From: CAWDVK01 sp963805715
GTDB taxonomy: Bacteria > Actinomycetota > Actinomycetes > Streptosporangiales > Streptosporangiaceae
DNA length: 64,000 bases
Direction of reading: 5' to 3'
Assembly (NCBI GenBank): GCA_963805715.1
Contig: CAWDVK010000006.1
Span: forward strand, 62,001-126,000
In this document: piece after piece, positions 17,511 through 26,677 of the stretch
Layout of the letters: every line of letters starts with the position of its first letter
How positions within the stretch are numbered: the stretch's first letter is position 1
The notes under the pieces: generated by a model
Database searches by the model: none
What the model was told of the DNA's origin: nothing
What the model saw: the letters and a program-made list of their open reading frames with translations, nothing else
Translations under genes and position numbers: made by a program

Positions 17511-18470
17511 TCAGCCCCCCGCCAGCGTCGGCTTGACCGAGGACACCATGTCCTCCATGTCAGCCGGCAGCGTCACGCCGACCATGCCCAGCTTGCGGTG
17601 CAGCTGGTTCATGAACAGTTCCGTCACCCGCTCCTCGGACCAGCCGAGCGGCTCGTAGTAGATGTAGCTGGAGCGGGCCGCGCTCATGGTGAGCAGGGTC
17701 CGCAGGGTGTCGTGCAGGTCCTGGACGTAGCCAGGGTTCTCGGCGAGCAGGTCGCGGATGAACCGCAGGCCGCCCTGCACGTGCCGGGCCTCGTCCCGGC
17801 AGGTGGCGGTGAAGCCGGTGTAGAAGCCCGGCAGCACCCGGAAGTCCCGCGCGTAGTTGAGGGTGATCTTCATGACCGACAGGGCCAGGACTCCCTCAAT
17901 CCAGATGATGTACGTGGTCGCGTACTTCATCTGCAGGTGCTTGTTCCAGGGATCCCGGCGCAGGTCGTCGGTCAGGTAGGCGAGCAGGCCGAACGGCCCG
18001 ACGAAGGTCTCCTGGATGTAAGGCCACGACGCGTCGAGGACGTCCATGATGCCGTCGCCCTCCAGCCCGACGACCTCACGGTAGAACCGGTCGAAGAACA
18101 CGGTGTGCCGGGCTTCGTCCTCCAGGTGGCTGGTCAGGAAGATCTTGTAGTCCTCGGGCGCACCGAACAGCAGCGGGGCCAGCTCGACCGCCACCTGGCG
18201 CTCCCCGTGGTGGAAGCCAGAGGCAATCGACAGGAACGAGTTACGCGAGTCGCCGGTCATCCGCTCGGCCCAGTCGGCCTTGTCGACGGTGAAGTCGAGC
18301 TCGTTGACGTTCCAGCGCTGCCGCAGGTACCGGTCGTAGAGGCTCAGGTAGGCGGGCAGCCGGGCGGTCGGCACATGCACGTACTCGATCACGTCGTCGA
18401 TGTCGGCCCGGCCGATTCCCTGCAGGTCGCTGCCCTCGATGCGATCCAGCTTCCCTTCGGCACCAGACAC
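17511..18470 (-). CDS. R2-like ligand-binding oxidase (R2lox-type diiron/Mn-Fe protein)
   Basis: A 319-residue ferritin-like four-helix protein. Metal ligands fit the R2lox pattern: E90, E119-x-x-H122 (DEARH), E192 (WIEG) and E227-x-x-H230 (DEARH). V93 lies three residues after E90 and Y187 five residues before E192; in known R2lox these positions form the Val-Tyr ether cross-link next to a Mn/Fe centre that binds a fatty acid. The tyrosyl-radical residue and C-terminal contact of true NrdF are not evident, and no nrdE is nearby. GTG 18470 follows GGAGGGAG. First gene of a two-gene unit with the SCP2-like protein. Confidence 0.8.
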   Translation of the reverse strand: MSGAEGKLDRIEGSDLQGIGRADIDDVIEYVHVPTARLPAYLSLYDRYLRQRWNVNELDFTVDKADWAERMTGDSRNSFLSIASGFHHGERQVAVELAPLLFGAPEDYKIFLTSHLEDEARHTVFFDRFYREVVGLEGDGIMDVLDASWPYIQETFVGPFGLLAYLTDDLRRDPWNKHLQMKYATTYIIWIEGVLALSVMKITLNYARDFRVLPGFYTGFTATCRDEARHVQGGLRFIRDLLAENPGYVQDLHDTLRTLLTMSAARSSYIYYEPLGWSEERVTELFMNQLHRKLGMVGVTLPADMEDMVSSVKPTLAGG

Positions 18471-18618
18471 GCGATTCTCCCTCCGGGGCGCGGGATCCCG
18501 GCGCCGCCGCGAAGCGGGACAGACGCCTCATTCGTCATGCTAACCCCGGCCGGCGGGCCCGGGCGTGGCTCGCGGGGCGGGGGTTCCGCCAGCCAGCCGG
18601 CCCCGGCGCGCGGCGCGC

Positions 18619-19536
18619 TCAGGGCAGCAGGACGATCTTGCCGATGACGTGGCCCTCGGCGAGGCGCCGGTAGGCGTCCTGCACCTGGCTGAGCGGGAAG
18701 GTCGCGGCCACCGGGATCTCCAGCTGGCCGGCCGCGATCATGGCGGCCAGCTCGGCCAGCACGCTGGCGCTGGCGCCCGCGGCGCTGCCCTCGGCCTTGA
18801 CCCCGTACTGCTCGACGGCGCTGAAGTTCGCAATCGTGTCGATCCGCTCGGGCCGCACGCCGAGCTCGAGCGCCAGCTGAACGTAGCCCGCGCCGAACGC
18901 GTCGATGAAGGCGTCAATCTTCCCGCCGGCCGCCTCGCGGATCCGGTCGGCCGCGCCCTCGCCGTAGCTCACCGGGATTACTCCGTGCCCGGTCAGCCAG
19001 TCATGGCCTGCCTCGCTGGCCAGCCCGACGACGGTGGCCCCGGCCAGCCTGGTCAGCTGGACGGCGATCGAGCCGACCCCTCCGGTGGCCCCCGCGACGA
19101 TCACCGTGTCCCCGCTGCTCGCGCCGACCGCCCGCACGGCCGCGTACGCGGTGGAACCGGCCACGAACAGCGACCCGGCCACCTCCCACGGCACGGCGGC
19201 CGGCCTCAGAGTTAGGTTCTGCTGCTCGGCCAGGACGAACTCGGCCTGGCTGGCCCGGTCGTCGGTGAAGCCGATGACCTCATCGCCGATGCTGACCCCG
19301 GTCACGCCGGGACCGGTCTGCGCCACGATCCCGGCTAGATCACTGCCCTGGCCGGACGGGAAGGTGGCGGGGAACCTCGCGTGCAGCGAGCCATCGCGGA
19401 TCTTGGCCTCGCCGGGGTTGATGCCCGCCGCCTTGACCTGCACCAGGACCTGGCCCGGCCCCGGCTCCGGCCGGGGCACCTCGGCCACCCGGAGCACGTC
19501 GGCCCCGCCGTACTCATCGAACCGGACAGCCTTCAT
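18619..19536 (-). CDS. NADP-dependent quinone oxidoreductase / zinc-independent MDR
   Basis: A 305-residue medium-chain dehydrogenase/reductase. It starts MKAVRFDEYGGADVLRV and has GAGINPGEAKIRDG-type GroES-like N-domain text (KAAGINPGEAKIRDG). The cofactor Rossmann motif is VIVAGATGGVGSIAVQLTRLAG (AxGGVG). The zinc-ligand Cys cluster of alcohol dehydrogenases is absent, as in quinone oxidoreductases. It would use NADPH to reduce quinones or enones. ATG 19536 is where homology begins; AAAGGGG lies upstream. Confidence 0.85.
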   Translation of the reverse strand: MKAVRFDEYGGADVLRVAEVPRPEPGPGQVLVQVKAAGINPGEAKIRDGSLHARFPATFPSGQGSDLAGIVAQTGPGVTGVSIGDEVIGFTDDRASQAEFVLAEQQNLTLRPAAVPWEVAGSLFVAGSTAYAAVRAVGASSGDTVIVAGATGGVGSIAVQLTRLAGATVVGLASEAGHDWLTGHGVIPVSYGEGAADRIREAAGGKIDAFIDAFGAGYVQLALELGVRPERIDTIANFSAVEQYGVKAEGSAAGASASVLAELAAMIAAGQLEIPVAATFPLSQVQDAYRRLAEGHVIGKIVLLP

Positions 19537-19660
19537 GACGCCCCTTTCATTCGCCTGAGAGTCCGGGTTAACCGAAGCGGCACGCTCGTTATGCCGGGGA
19601 AGGGCGTCCGTTCCTGACGGGAGCGTCACTGAACACGGGCGTCACTGGGCCGGGACGGTG

Positions 19661-20773
19661 TCACTGGACCGGGATGGAGGACTCCATCGCCGACCGCAGG
19701 TCCTCGTCGGCCGCGACGATGTCCGCGGGCTCCAGCCGCATGAGATCGTCGCGTGTCCATTTTCGGTCCGGCTCGGCGGCCAGCCGGTGGGCGTGCCGGA
19801 GCCGGGCGCGCTCCAGCTCATTGCGGACGCTGCGGGCATTGGCGAACCGCGGCTGGTTCATCCGGCCCGTGAGGGAGTCGCGGAACACCGCCTCTGCCGC
19901 GTTCGACAGGTAATAGTTCGCCTCCCTGAGAATCACCCAGCCGATGGCGACGAGCTCGTCCAGCTCATAGGGGGCGAAATCGAGGTGATGAGCGATCCGC
20001 GAGGTGAGGCCGGGATTGGACCCGAAGAACCCGTCCATCCGGTCCTTGTAGCCGGCCAGGATCACCACGAGCTTGTCGCGGTCGTTCTCCATGACCTGGA
20101 GCAGGATGTCGATCGCCTCCTGGCCGTAGTCCAGCGAGTCGCCGGTCCGGTAGAGCGAGTATGCCTCGTCGATGAACAGCACCCCGCCCATCGCCCTGGT
20201 CAGGACTCTCTTGGCCTTCGGCGCGGTCTGCCCGATGAACTCGCCGACCAGGTCGTCCCGCATCGCGTGCACCACCTGCGCCTGCTCGAGGTAGCCGAGC
20301 CGGTGCAGCAGCTCGGCCATCCGCAGCGCCACGGTCGTCTTCCCGGTGCCGGGCGGCCCGGTAAAGCACATGTGCAGGTTCGGCCGCGGTGCCGTCAGGC
20401 CGAACTTCTGCCGCGCCCGGTCGACCAGCAGCAGCGCGGCGATCTCCCGCACCTTCTGCTTCACCGGCTCGAGGCCGACCAGGTCGCTGTCGAGGGCGTC
20501 GAGCACCTCGTCGATGCCCACCGCGCGCCGCTCGGCGGCAAACGTGACGCTGGCGCCCGCTGGCAGCAGCTCGGCTCTCCGGTCGCTCTTGCGCCGCGCG
20601 CCACGGGTGACCTTCGGCGCGACCATGCGTCCCTTTTCCTCACGTCTTGGGGTAATCGTGTCCTCGGTGGCCTTCCCCACGCTCCGCATGCCGTGGACCA
20701 AAAGGACCATGAGGCCGCCGAGGGAGAGGAGGCTGACAACGACGATAATGGCCGAGTCGACGTGCGAGATCAT
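19661..20773 (-). CDS. CbbX-like AAA+ ATPase, possibly with an N-terminal membrane anchor
   Basis: The AAA+ core is complete: LVGLEPVKQKVREIAALLLVD, Walker A GPPGTGKTTVA, GEFIGQTAPKAKRVL pore region, Walker B GGVLFIDEAYSLY, sensor 1 VVILAGYKDRM and arginine finger NPGLTSRIAHH. This is the CbbX/CfxQ group, which in proteobacteria reactivates red-type Rubisco; no Rubisco gene is in the window. From ATG 20773 the protein is 370 residues with a strong transmembrane span at residues ~8-29. A second start, ATG 20626 with AAGGGA upstream, would give a soluble 321-residue form. Confidence 0.78.
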   Translation of the reverse strand: MISHVDSAIIVVVSLLSLGGLMVLLVHGMRSVGKATEDTITPRREEKGRMVAPKVTRGARRKSDRRAELLPAGASVTFAAERRAVGIDEVLDALDSDLVGLEPVKQKVREIAALLLVDRARQKFGLTAPRPNLHMCFTGPPGTGKTTVALRMAELLHRLGYLEQAQVVHAMRDDLVGEFIGQTAPKAKRVLTRAMGGVLFIDEAYSLYRTGDSLDYGQEAIDILLQVMENDRDKLVVILAGYKDRMDGFFGSNPGLTSRIAHHLDFAPYELDELVAIGWVILREANYYLSNAAEAVFRDSLTGRMNQPRFANARSVRNELERARLRHAHRLAAEPDRKWTRDDLMRLEPADIVAADEDLRSAMESSIPVQ

Positions 20774-20822
20774 GCGGTGTCACGCGGCGCGGATCCGCGC
20801 CCCTCCCCCCGGCTCGCTATCC

Positions 20823-21221
20823 ATGCACCGACAGTACCCCGAGGCCCTTCTCCCGGGTCAGGCCGGCAATGGACCTCTCTGGCCGGGCGGCTCGCTGCGC
20901 GGCGTCACCTGGTGGGCGGTGGCGACGCTGTTCGCGGTCGGGCTAGTCTGCATCGGCGTGCTGTCGGGGCTCTCCACCATGGTCCAGCTCCGCGCGCCCG
21001 AGGCGTTCCGCGGCCGGGTGCTCAGCTTCTTCCTGGTCGCCCTGGGCGTTGCCTACCCGGTCGGCTCGCTGGTCCAGGGGCCGGTCATCGACCGGATCGG
21101 CCTGGGCTGGACGACCGCGGGCACGGCCGGGCTGCTGACGCTGATCATGGCGTGGGTCGATCCCCGCATACGGAGGAACGCCCGGCCAGTGGCCGGTGAG
21201 CCGCCAGCGCGGCGGCCGGCC
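20823..21221 (+). pseudogene. C-terminal fragment of an MFS transporter
   Basis: The frame encodes the last third of an enterobactin-exporter-like MFS protein: LFAVGLVCIGVLSGLSTMVQLRAPEAFRGRVLSFFLVALG, GSLVQGPVIDRIG and a last helix to LIMAWVDPRIRRNARP. There is no N-terminal half upstream; the next gene (CbbX) starts divergently 50 bases away. The frame has no stop and runs on into sequence antisense to the FAD oxidoreductase, so its original end is also lost. Confidence 0.68.
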
Positions 21222-22473
21222 TCAGGGCCGCGCCGGCGCGGCCGGCATCGGGTAGTACGTCTCGTAAACGGCCCGCGCCTGCCGCCGGGCATCCTCCCAG
21301 GACCAGGTGCGGGGCACGAACCTGTCCGGGCTGAGCGAGCGGACGTACGGGGACGGATCCGGGCGCAGGCTTTCCACCAGGTGCATCGCCAGCCCGGCCG
21401 AGCCGGACACGCCATGAGCGTTGCACCCGGCGGCCAGCGCCAGGCCCCGGATCGCGCTGACCGGGCCGACGATGAAGCGGCCGTCCGGGGTGAAGGCCGG
21501 CCAGCCCTGGAAGGTGCTGCTGACGCCGGCGCTGGCCAGGCCGGGGACGAACGCGCTGAGGCTGCCCGCGAAGCCCGCCAGCACATCCCAGTCCGGACGC
21601 GCCGCCAGCGGCGAGGAGATCGCCACCTCGCGCGGATCGATGCTCGTGCCGCGGTTCTCGAACCCGCCGCACAGCACGCGGTTGCCCTCGCCGCGCGCAT
21701 AGACCTGCACCTCGGGGATGCGCAGGCAGGGCAGGTCCGGATGCCAGCCGGGCACGGGCTCGGTGACGAAGTACTCGTGCAGCACCGGCACGGCCGGCAG
21801 CTCCAGCCCGGCCAGCCGGGCGATCGCGGCCGACCACGGGCCCGCCGCGATCACCACCTGCTCGGTCTGGTAGTCGCCGTCCCTGGTCGAGACCGCTCGG
21901 ACCGCGCCCCGCTCGATGCCGATGCCCGTCACCTGCGACCGCGTCGCGATGCTGACGCCCATCTCCCTGGCCGCGCTGGTGTACGCGCTGACCAGGCTGT
22001 TCGGCTGCAGATAGCCATCGGTAGGTGACCAGAGCGCGCCGCGCACCGAGTCGGTCCGCTCCAGCACCGGGCACAGCTCACGCAGTCGCCGGGTGGTCAG
22101 GAACTCGACGGGCAGGCCGGTGATCGCGGCGGTGTCGGCGATCTGCCTGAGCTTCCCGCAGCGAGGTCTCCGACAGGGCAAGCCGGATGGCGCCGCACTC
22201 GCGGTAATCCACCGGGTAGCCGGTTTCCTGCTCGAACCGCCGGTACAGATCGGCGGCCGCCATGGTGAGCCGCGCGCGCTCGATCGTGGGCCGGGCCTGG
22301 CCGACCAGCCCGGCCGCCTGGCTGCTGGTCTCCTCGCATAGCCCGCGGCGTTCCAGCAGCTGGATGTCCTGCCATCCGTCGCGGGCGAGAAAGTACGCGA
22401 CGGCCGCGCCGACAGCGCCGCCCCCGATGATGGTGACCTGAGCGTCGCGGGGCCCGGACACCGGCGGCCTCAT
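21222..22473 (-). pseudogene. FAD-dependent amino-acid/sarcosine oxidase-like oxidoreductase (DAO), frameshifted
   Basis: The 5' part from ATG 22473 encodes VTIIGGGAVGAAVAYFLARDG, the FAD Rossmann motif, and SSQAAGLVGQARP, up to AIRLALSETSLREAQ near 22150. The remainder is in another frame: LRQIADTAAITGLPVEFLTT to the FAD-binding end GLALAAGCNAHGVSGSAGLAMHL and stop at 21222. Joining them with a one-base correction gives a ~415-residue DadA/SoxB-like flavoenzyme oxidising an N-methyl or amino acid. It is otherwise full length, so a sequencing error or recent mutation is possible. Confidence 0.75.
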
Positions 22474-22756
22474 CTGAGCTTCACCGCCGTGATAGGCAGA
22501 GCCGGGATCCGGCGGCAGCGATACCTGGCAGGATCTGGCGCGGGCGGCCGCACCTCCCGGATGGCCCCGATCAATCTCATCCCTGCCGCATTCTCATTCC
22601 GCGAGCTTGCCATGGATGCGGCATCAGCGGCATCAGGGACGAGCGGCCTGGCGGCTGCCTGGCCCGATGGCGCTCGGCCCGCACGTGGCCGGCCCGTCTA
22701 CGGTAAGCGGGCGATCAGCGTAGGCCGTGCGCGCAAGCCGGCCGCCGATGCGGGCA
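22474..22756. other. Intergenic region, nothing recognised
   Basis: About 280 bases between the FAD oxidoreductase start and the shikimate kinase stop. No convincing gene, repeat or terminator was found. Confidence 0.5.
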
Positions 22757-23317
22757 CTAGCCGGGGGCGCGGTCGCCGCAGGTGCCGTCAGCGCAGGGCA
22801 TGAGAACCGGCGTGATAGCACCCGAGACGGAGGGCATCCGAACAAGGCGCTTGATGATGTCGAGACTGATGGCCTCGGGGCGGCGCCCGCCGGTCGCCAC
22901 GATCTGTGTCGCGACAGCTTCATAGTTCGACTGCCGCCGCCGGAGAATGACATTCAGGTCCGGGCGGTGCAGCATCGGCCGGTTGTCGTCGCGGGAGACG
23001 CGCAGCATCGCCTCCTCGTAGCCAACCCGGAGATAGACCACCTGCCTGCCCGCAAGGCACCGCCGGGTGGCCGGATGTTCCACTCCCCCGCCGCCAAGTG
23101 CGATCACAGCGTCCTGGCCCTGCAAGAGGTCCGCCGTGACCTCATGTTCGAGTGCGCGGAACGCGGGCTCGCCGTCGGTAGCGAAAATCTCCCGGATGGG
23201 CCTGGCCCGGCTCTCGATGACAGGGTCAGTGTCGAGGAAAGGCAACCCGAGCCTGTCGGCCAGCAGGCTTCCCACCGTGGTCTTGCCGGCGCCCATGAAG
23301 CCGACCAGGACAACCAT
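22757..23317 (-). CDS. aroK: Shikimate kinase
   Basis: A 186-residue kinase converting shikimate to shikimate-3-phosphate in the aromatic pathway. Walker A is GFMGAGKTT at residues 6-14. The shikimate-binding Asp is in D29-T-D31 with R near 57 (GEPAFRALE), and the GGGG loop is VIALGGGGVEHP. The LID Arg is in RVSRDDNRPML. It is not in the usual aroC-aroK-aroB cluster; shikimate dehydrogenase lies divergently 570 bases away. It may therefore be a second copy or a catabolic-type locus. The C-terminal ~15 residues are a tail. Confidence 0.85.
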   Translation of the reverse strand: MVVLVGFMGAGKTTVGSLLADRLGLPFLDTDPVIESRARPIREIFATDGEPAFRALEHEVTADLLQGQDAVIALGGGGVEHPATRRCLAGRQVVYLRVGYEEAMLRVSRDDNRPMLHRPDLNVILRRRQSNYEAVATQIVATGGRRPEAISLDIIKRLVRMPSVSGAITPVLMPCADGTCGDRAPG

Positions 23318-23533
23318 GCTTCACGTGCCCGGCGGTCCGGCCAACCGGGGGCTGACCGGTGGCCCCATATTCTGTCACCGAGAAACGATACCCGCGTGGC
23401 GAATCGGCCTGGCTCGTTTCGGCCGCATCAGCCATCGCCCTCGCTCAGCCCGGCAGCTGCTCGTCCCGGGCGGCAATCGAGTTACCGCCTGCTGCCCGTC
23501 CTCAGCCCTCTGCGGCGGTCCGGCGGGACGCCT

Positions 23534-23830
23534 GCCCACGTGGCCGCTGTCGCGCCGGAGCGGCTACCCTATGCGCAATTGTGCGACGGCCCGTTCCTGC
23601 CGATCCGGCCGGGTAGCGCGGCGGCCCTCACGGAGGCGCGCACCGGGAGGGCTGCTTCCCGGCGATGGCGAACTGCCGCTGCCGGAACTCATCGCCGCGC
23701 TGCCAGAGCAGGCGGCGCTGGCCGTGGAATCGCCGGTGGCCGGCTGGCCGGGCGGACAGCCGGCCAGCAGGCCCGCCTGGCCCATGCGGCCCGGCCCGGC
23801 TGCTGGCCGGGGCACCGGACAGCGATCAGG
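23534..23830 (+). pseudogene. C-terminal remnant of a sugar-phosphate isomerase/epimerase-like TIM-barrel protein
   Basis: One frame reads VAPERLPYAQLCDGP and the next, after a one-base shift in a G run near 23652, reads LLPGDGELPLPELIAALPEQAALAVESPV. Together these match the end of xylose-isomerase-like TIM-barrel proteins (the QLCDGP strand and the LPGxGELPLxELxxALP motif). The N-terminal two thirds are missing. It lies immediately before shikimate dehydrogenase on the same strand, where such barrels often form an operon with it. Confidence 0.55.
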
Positions 23831-23884
23831 CCGATGTGCGGTAATGGACTGCCCGCTCTCCGGCGCGGACCTTGGGATAGGCAG

Positions 23885-24754
23885 ATGCTCGTGGACGAAA
23901 CCAGCACCGCGGCCGATCGGCCGGCCCGGCGGGCAGCCGTGCTCGGATCGCCGATCAGGCACTCGCTGTCGCCCGTGCTGCACGGCGCGGCTTACCAGGC
24001 ACTCGGCCTGCACGGCTGGCGCTACGACATGATCGAGTGCGACGAGCCCGGCCTGGCGCCGCTGCTCGACGGCATGGGACCGGAGTGGGCGGGCCTGTCG
24101 CTGACGATGCCGCTCAAGCGCGTGGCCCTCGCCGTCGCCGATGAGGTGTCGCCGCTGGCCCGGGCCGTGGGGGCCGCGAACACGCTGGTGTTCCCGCCAG
24201 GCGGGCCAGCCGCGGGCAGGCGGGCGGACAACACCGACGTGGCCGGCCTGGTCGCGGCGCTGCGGGAGGCCGGGCTGGGCCGGATCCAGCGGGCGGTCAT
24301 CCTCGGCGCGGGCGGCACGGCCCAGTCCGCGCTCGCAGCCGTGCGCGAGCTGGGTCACCAGGCGCCGGTCGTGCTGGTGCGCAACCTGGCCCGGACCGCT
24401 GAGCTGCGGGAGACCGCCGAGCGGCTCGGGATGCGGCCGGCCATCTCCGGCCGCCTCTTCGAAGAGCCGCTGCCGGAGGCCGACCTGGTCATCTCCACGC
24501 TTCCTCGCGGGGCCGCCGACCCGCTGCGCCCGGCCCGCTGGAAACCCGGGACGACGGTGCTGGACGTGGTGTACGCGCCATGGCCGACCCCTTTCGCCGG
24601 ATCGGCCCTGGCCGCCGGCTGCCAGGTCGTCAGCGGCCTGACCGTGCTGCTGCACCAGGCGGTGGCTCAGGTCGAGCTGATGACCGGCTACCCGGGCCCG
24701 GTGGAGGCCATGCGGACCGCCCTGGCCGCCGCGGTGGCGGCCCGGCATCGCTGA
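23885..24754 (+). CDS. aroE: Shikimate dehydrogenase
   Basis: A 289-residue enzyme reducing 3-dehydroshikimate to shikimate with NADPH, or working in quinate/shikimate use. The shikimate site is GSPIRHSLSPVLHGAAY (SxS) with the catalytic Lys in LTMPLKRVAL and Asp in ADNTDVAGL. The cofactor site is VILGAGGTAQSAL. The C-terminal GLTVLLHQAVAQVELMTG is typical. ATG 23885 is chosen where homology begins; the frame is open far upstream. The preceding isomerase remnant suggests it was once the second gene of an operon. Confidence 0.85.
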   Translation: MLVDETSTAADRPARRAAVLGSPIRHSLSPVLHGAAYQALGLHGWRYDMIECDEPGLAPLLDGMGPEWAGLSLTMPLKRVALAVADEVSPLARAVGAANTLVFPPGGPAAGRRADNTDVAGLVAALREAGLGRIQRAVILGAGGTAQSALAAVRELGHQAPVVLVRNLARTAELRETAERLGMRPAISGRLFEEPLPEADLVISTLPRGAADPLRPARWKPGTTVLDVVYAPWPTPFAGSALAAGCQVVSGLTVLLHQAVAQVELMTGYPGPVEAMRTALAAAVAARHR

Positions 24755-24897
24755 GTCGCAGCCAGCGCAGTTCTCCGGCGCGAGGCGCGCATCGTGCTGC
24801 CTACGGTACTGCGAGTCCGGGATTCGACTGGTCCCGCACGGACGGGACGGCGGCCTGAGCAGGTCCGGTCGGGCGCATCCGCCCCGTGATGCGCGGG

Positions 24898-25404
24898 CTA
24901 TGCCCGCGCGCGAGCCGGGAGCGGAGCGGGGCTGGCGGCAGGCAGTATCCGGCCGCGGACCCGCATCACGATCAGCCGGGCGATGACCTCCGCCAGCGCC
25001 ATCAGCACCAGCGCCGCCACCCACGCGTTCGCGCCGGTAATGCTGTGCGCCAGTGAGAACCGCGCGATGGCCGGGCCGGCACCGTGATCGGAGGAGAACG
25101 CGACGCCCATCCGGGCGCCGATCCCGATCACCCACAGCACCGCGGAAAGCCATCCGGCCCGGGCCAGTGCCACGCCGTCGCCATCGCGGCGCATGCGCAG
25201 GGTCAGCGCGCAGAGCGTGCCCAGCGCCGCGTCGGCCGCGGCCAGGGTCACGTCCAGCACGATGTCGTTCCCGCCGGCCGGCACCGAGTGCAGGTAGTAG
25301 GCGGCGGCTCCGGCGACCAGTACCACGGGCAGCACGAGGTTCACCAGGTCCCGGGGTGGACCGCCGGGACTGACCCACCCCGATTGAACGACCTGGCCTA
25401 GCAC
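24898..25404 (-). CDS. Four-helix integral membrane protein, CcdC-like
   Basis: A 168-residue protein with four hydrophobic spans, near residues 22-42, 50-68, 82-100 and 124-146, and a basic C-terminus. Text such as DVTLAAADAALGTLCALTLR resembles the CcdC/DUF1453 family of small membrane proteins of unknown function. GTG 25404 is used as the start. Divergent from the secreted protein gene that follows. Confidence 0.6.
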   Translation of the reverse strand: MLGQVVQSGWVSPGGPPRDLVNLVLPVVLVAGAAAYYLHSVPAGGNDIVLDVTLAAADAALGTLCALTLRMRRDGDGVALARAGWLSAVLWVIGIGARMGVAFSSDHGAGPAIARFSLAHSITGANAWVAALVLMALAEVIARLIVMRVRGRILPAASPAPLPARARA

Positions 25405-25633
25405 CGGCAGCCGGCCGGCAACGGAAAGCCGCGGTCATCCGGCGGACAGCGCCTGGTCAGGTAAAGCCCGAGATCGGGCGCCTCCGGCCCTTGACTCCTC
25501 ATGGCAGTGTCAGGCAATGATGATGGAACGGTAAAGGCGTCGAGCGCGACTGGCGGCAGTGCCCGGCCGGCGTCGGGAACCGGCCGCGTTCGAGATCGCC
25601 GCATCCGTTCCGAACTTCGGGGGGAGCTTCAAC

Positions 25634-26584
25634 GTGAGAATTCCGAGATTTCGCAGATTCCTGCCCATGCTGCTAGCTGTGCTGGTAGCGCTCGCGACGG
25701 CCGGGATGCTGGGCGGCGCGGGCATCGCCAGCGCCGCCACGGCCGGCCACGGACCGCACGGCTCGTCCGTCTGCGCGGGAACGCCCAAGTCGCCCGGCGT
25801 CCTCACCGGCTACCACCGCAGCGTCCTGGTCACCGGGACGTGCGTCGTCAACGCCGGGCCGGCCTACGTCCGGCGCGATGTCAGCGTGGCGCCCGGCGGG
25901 ACCCTGCTGGCGGCCTTCGCGCTCAACGACCGGACCGGTCACGGCAGCTCCAGCCTGAGAGTCGGCGGCAACGTCTTCGTCGGCAGCGGCGGCACGCTGA
26001 TCCTCGGGTGCGAAGCGGCGCACTTCGCCTGCATCGATGACCCGAACCAGAAGAATCCCACCCTCAACAGCTCCGACTCGGTGGGCGCCAGCATCGTCGC
26101 CAGCCAGGCACTCGGAGTGGTGGTGCACAACAGCTGGATCGGCAACAGCGTGCTGCAGAGCGGCGGGGGCGGCGGCGTCACCTGTACCCCGTCCGGCCCG
26201 TTCGCCCAGTTCAAGTCGCCGGTCTACAGCGACTACGAGGACAACTGGATCGGCGGCAACCTGAGTATCACCGGCCTCCAGTCCTGCTGGCTCGGGTCGC
26301 TGCGCGACAAGGTGCGCGGCAGCGCACAGGTCAGCTGGAACACGATGGCCGACCCGGACGCCATGGAGATCAACAGCAACGTCGTCCTCGGCAACCTGTG
26401 GTGCACGAGCAACAGCCCCGCGGTGCAGTTCGGTGACTCCATGGGCACCCCGAACCGCGTCGGCCGCTTCGCGTTCGGCCAGTGCGGGTTCCACGTGCTC
26501 AAGCCGAACCCGGCACCGACCTCGACCACGCCGGCCGGGCCGCTGGAGCACATCTCGGTCCGCCTCTTCCGCGGCCGTCGCTGA
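25634..26584 (+). CDS. Secreted protein of unknown function, probable beta-helix
   Basis: GTG 25634 has GGGGGGAG about nine bases upstream. The 316-residue product opens with a Sec signal peptide (RIPRFRRFLPMLLAVLVALATAGML... ending ASA near residue 36). The mature part is rich in Gly, Asn, Ser and Val with alternating hydrophobic residues. It carries repeated short strands such as DVSVAPGGTLLAAF, GGNVFVGSGGTLILG, ISRN-like NSVLQSG and NVVLGNLWC, as in right-handed beta-helix proteins. Four or more Cys residues suggest disulphides outside the cell. No enzymatic motif is recognised. Confidence 0.72.
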   Translation: MRIPRFRRFLPMLLAVLVALATAGMLGGAGIASAATAGHGPHGSSVCAGTPKSPGVLTGYHRSVLVTGTCVVNAGPAYVRRDVSVAPGGTLLAAFALNDRTGHGSSSLRVGGNVFVGSGGTLILGCEAAHFACIDDPNQKNPTLNSSDSVGASIVASQALGVVVHNSWIGNSVLQSGGGGGVTCTPSGPFAQFKSPVYSDYEDNWIGGNLSITGLQSCWLGSLRDKVRGSAQVSWNTMADPDAMEINSNVVLGNLWCTSNSPAVQFGDSMGTPNRVGRFAFGQCGFHVLKPNPAPTSTTPAGPLEHISVRLFRGRR

Positions 26585-26621
26585 CAACGGACGCACTGAC
26601 AGACGGCCGCACTCATGACAG

Positions 26622-26664
26622 GCGGGCGGCCGCGGCGGGCGCTGAGCCCGCCGCGGCCGCCCGC
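26622..26664. terminator. Strong hairpin, likely bidirectional terminator
   Basis: Two perfect 19-bp arms (26622-26640 and 26646-26664) flank a GCTGA loop. It lies between the convergent secreted-protein gene and the permease remnant. There is no clear U tract, as usual in high-GC actinobacteria. Confidence 0.75.
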
Positions 26665-26677
26665 GCCGTCCGGGGCC

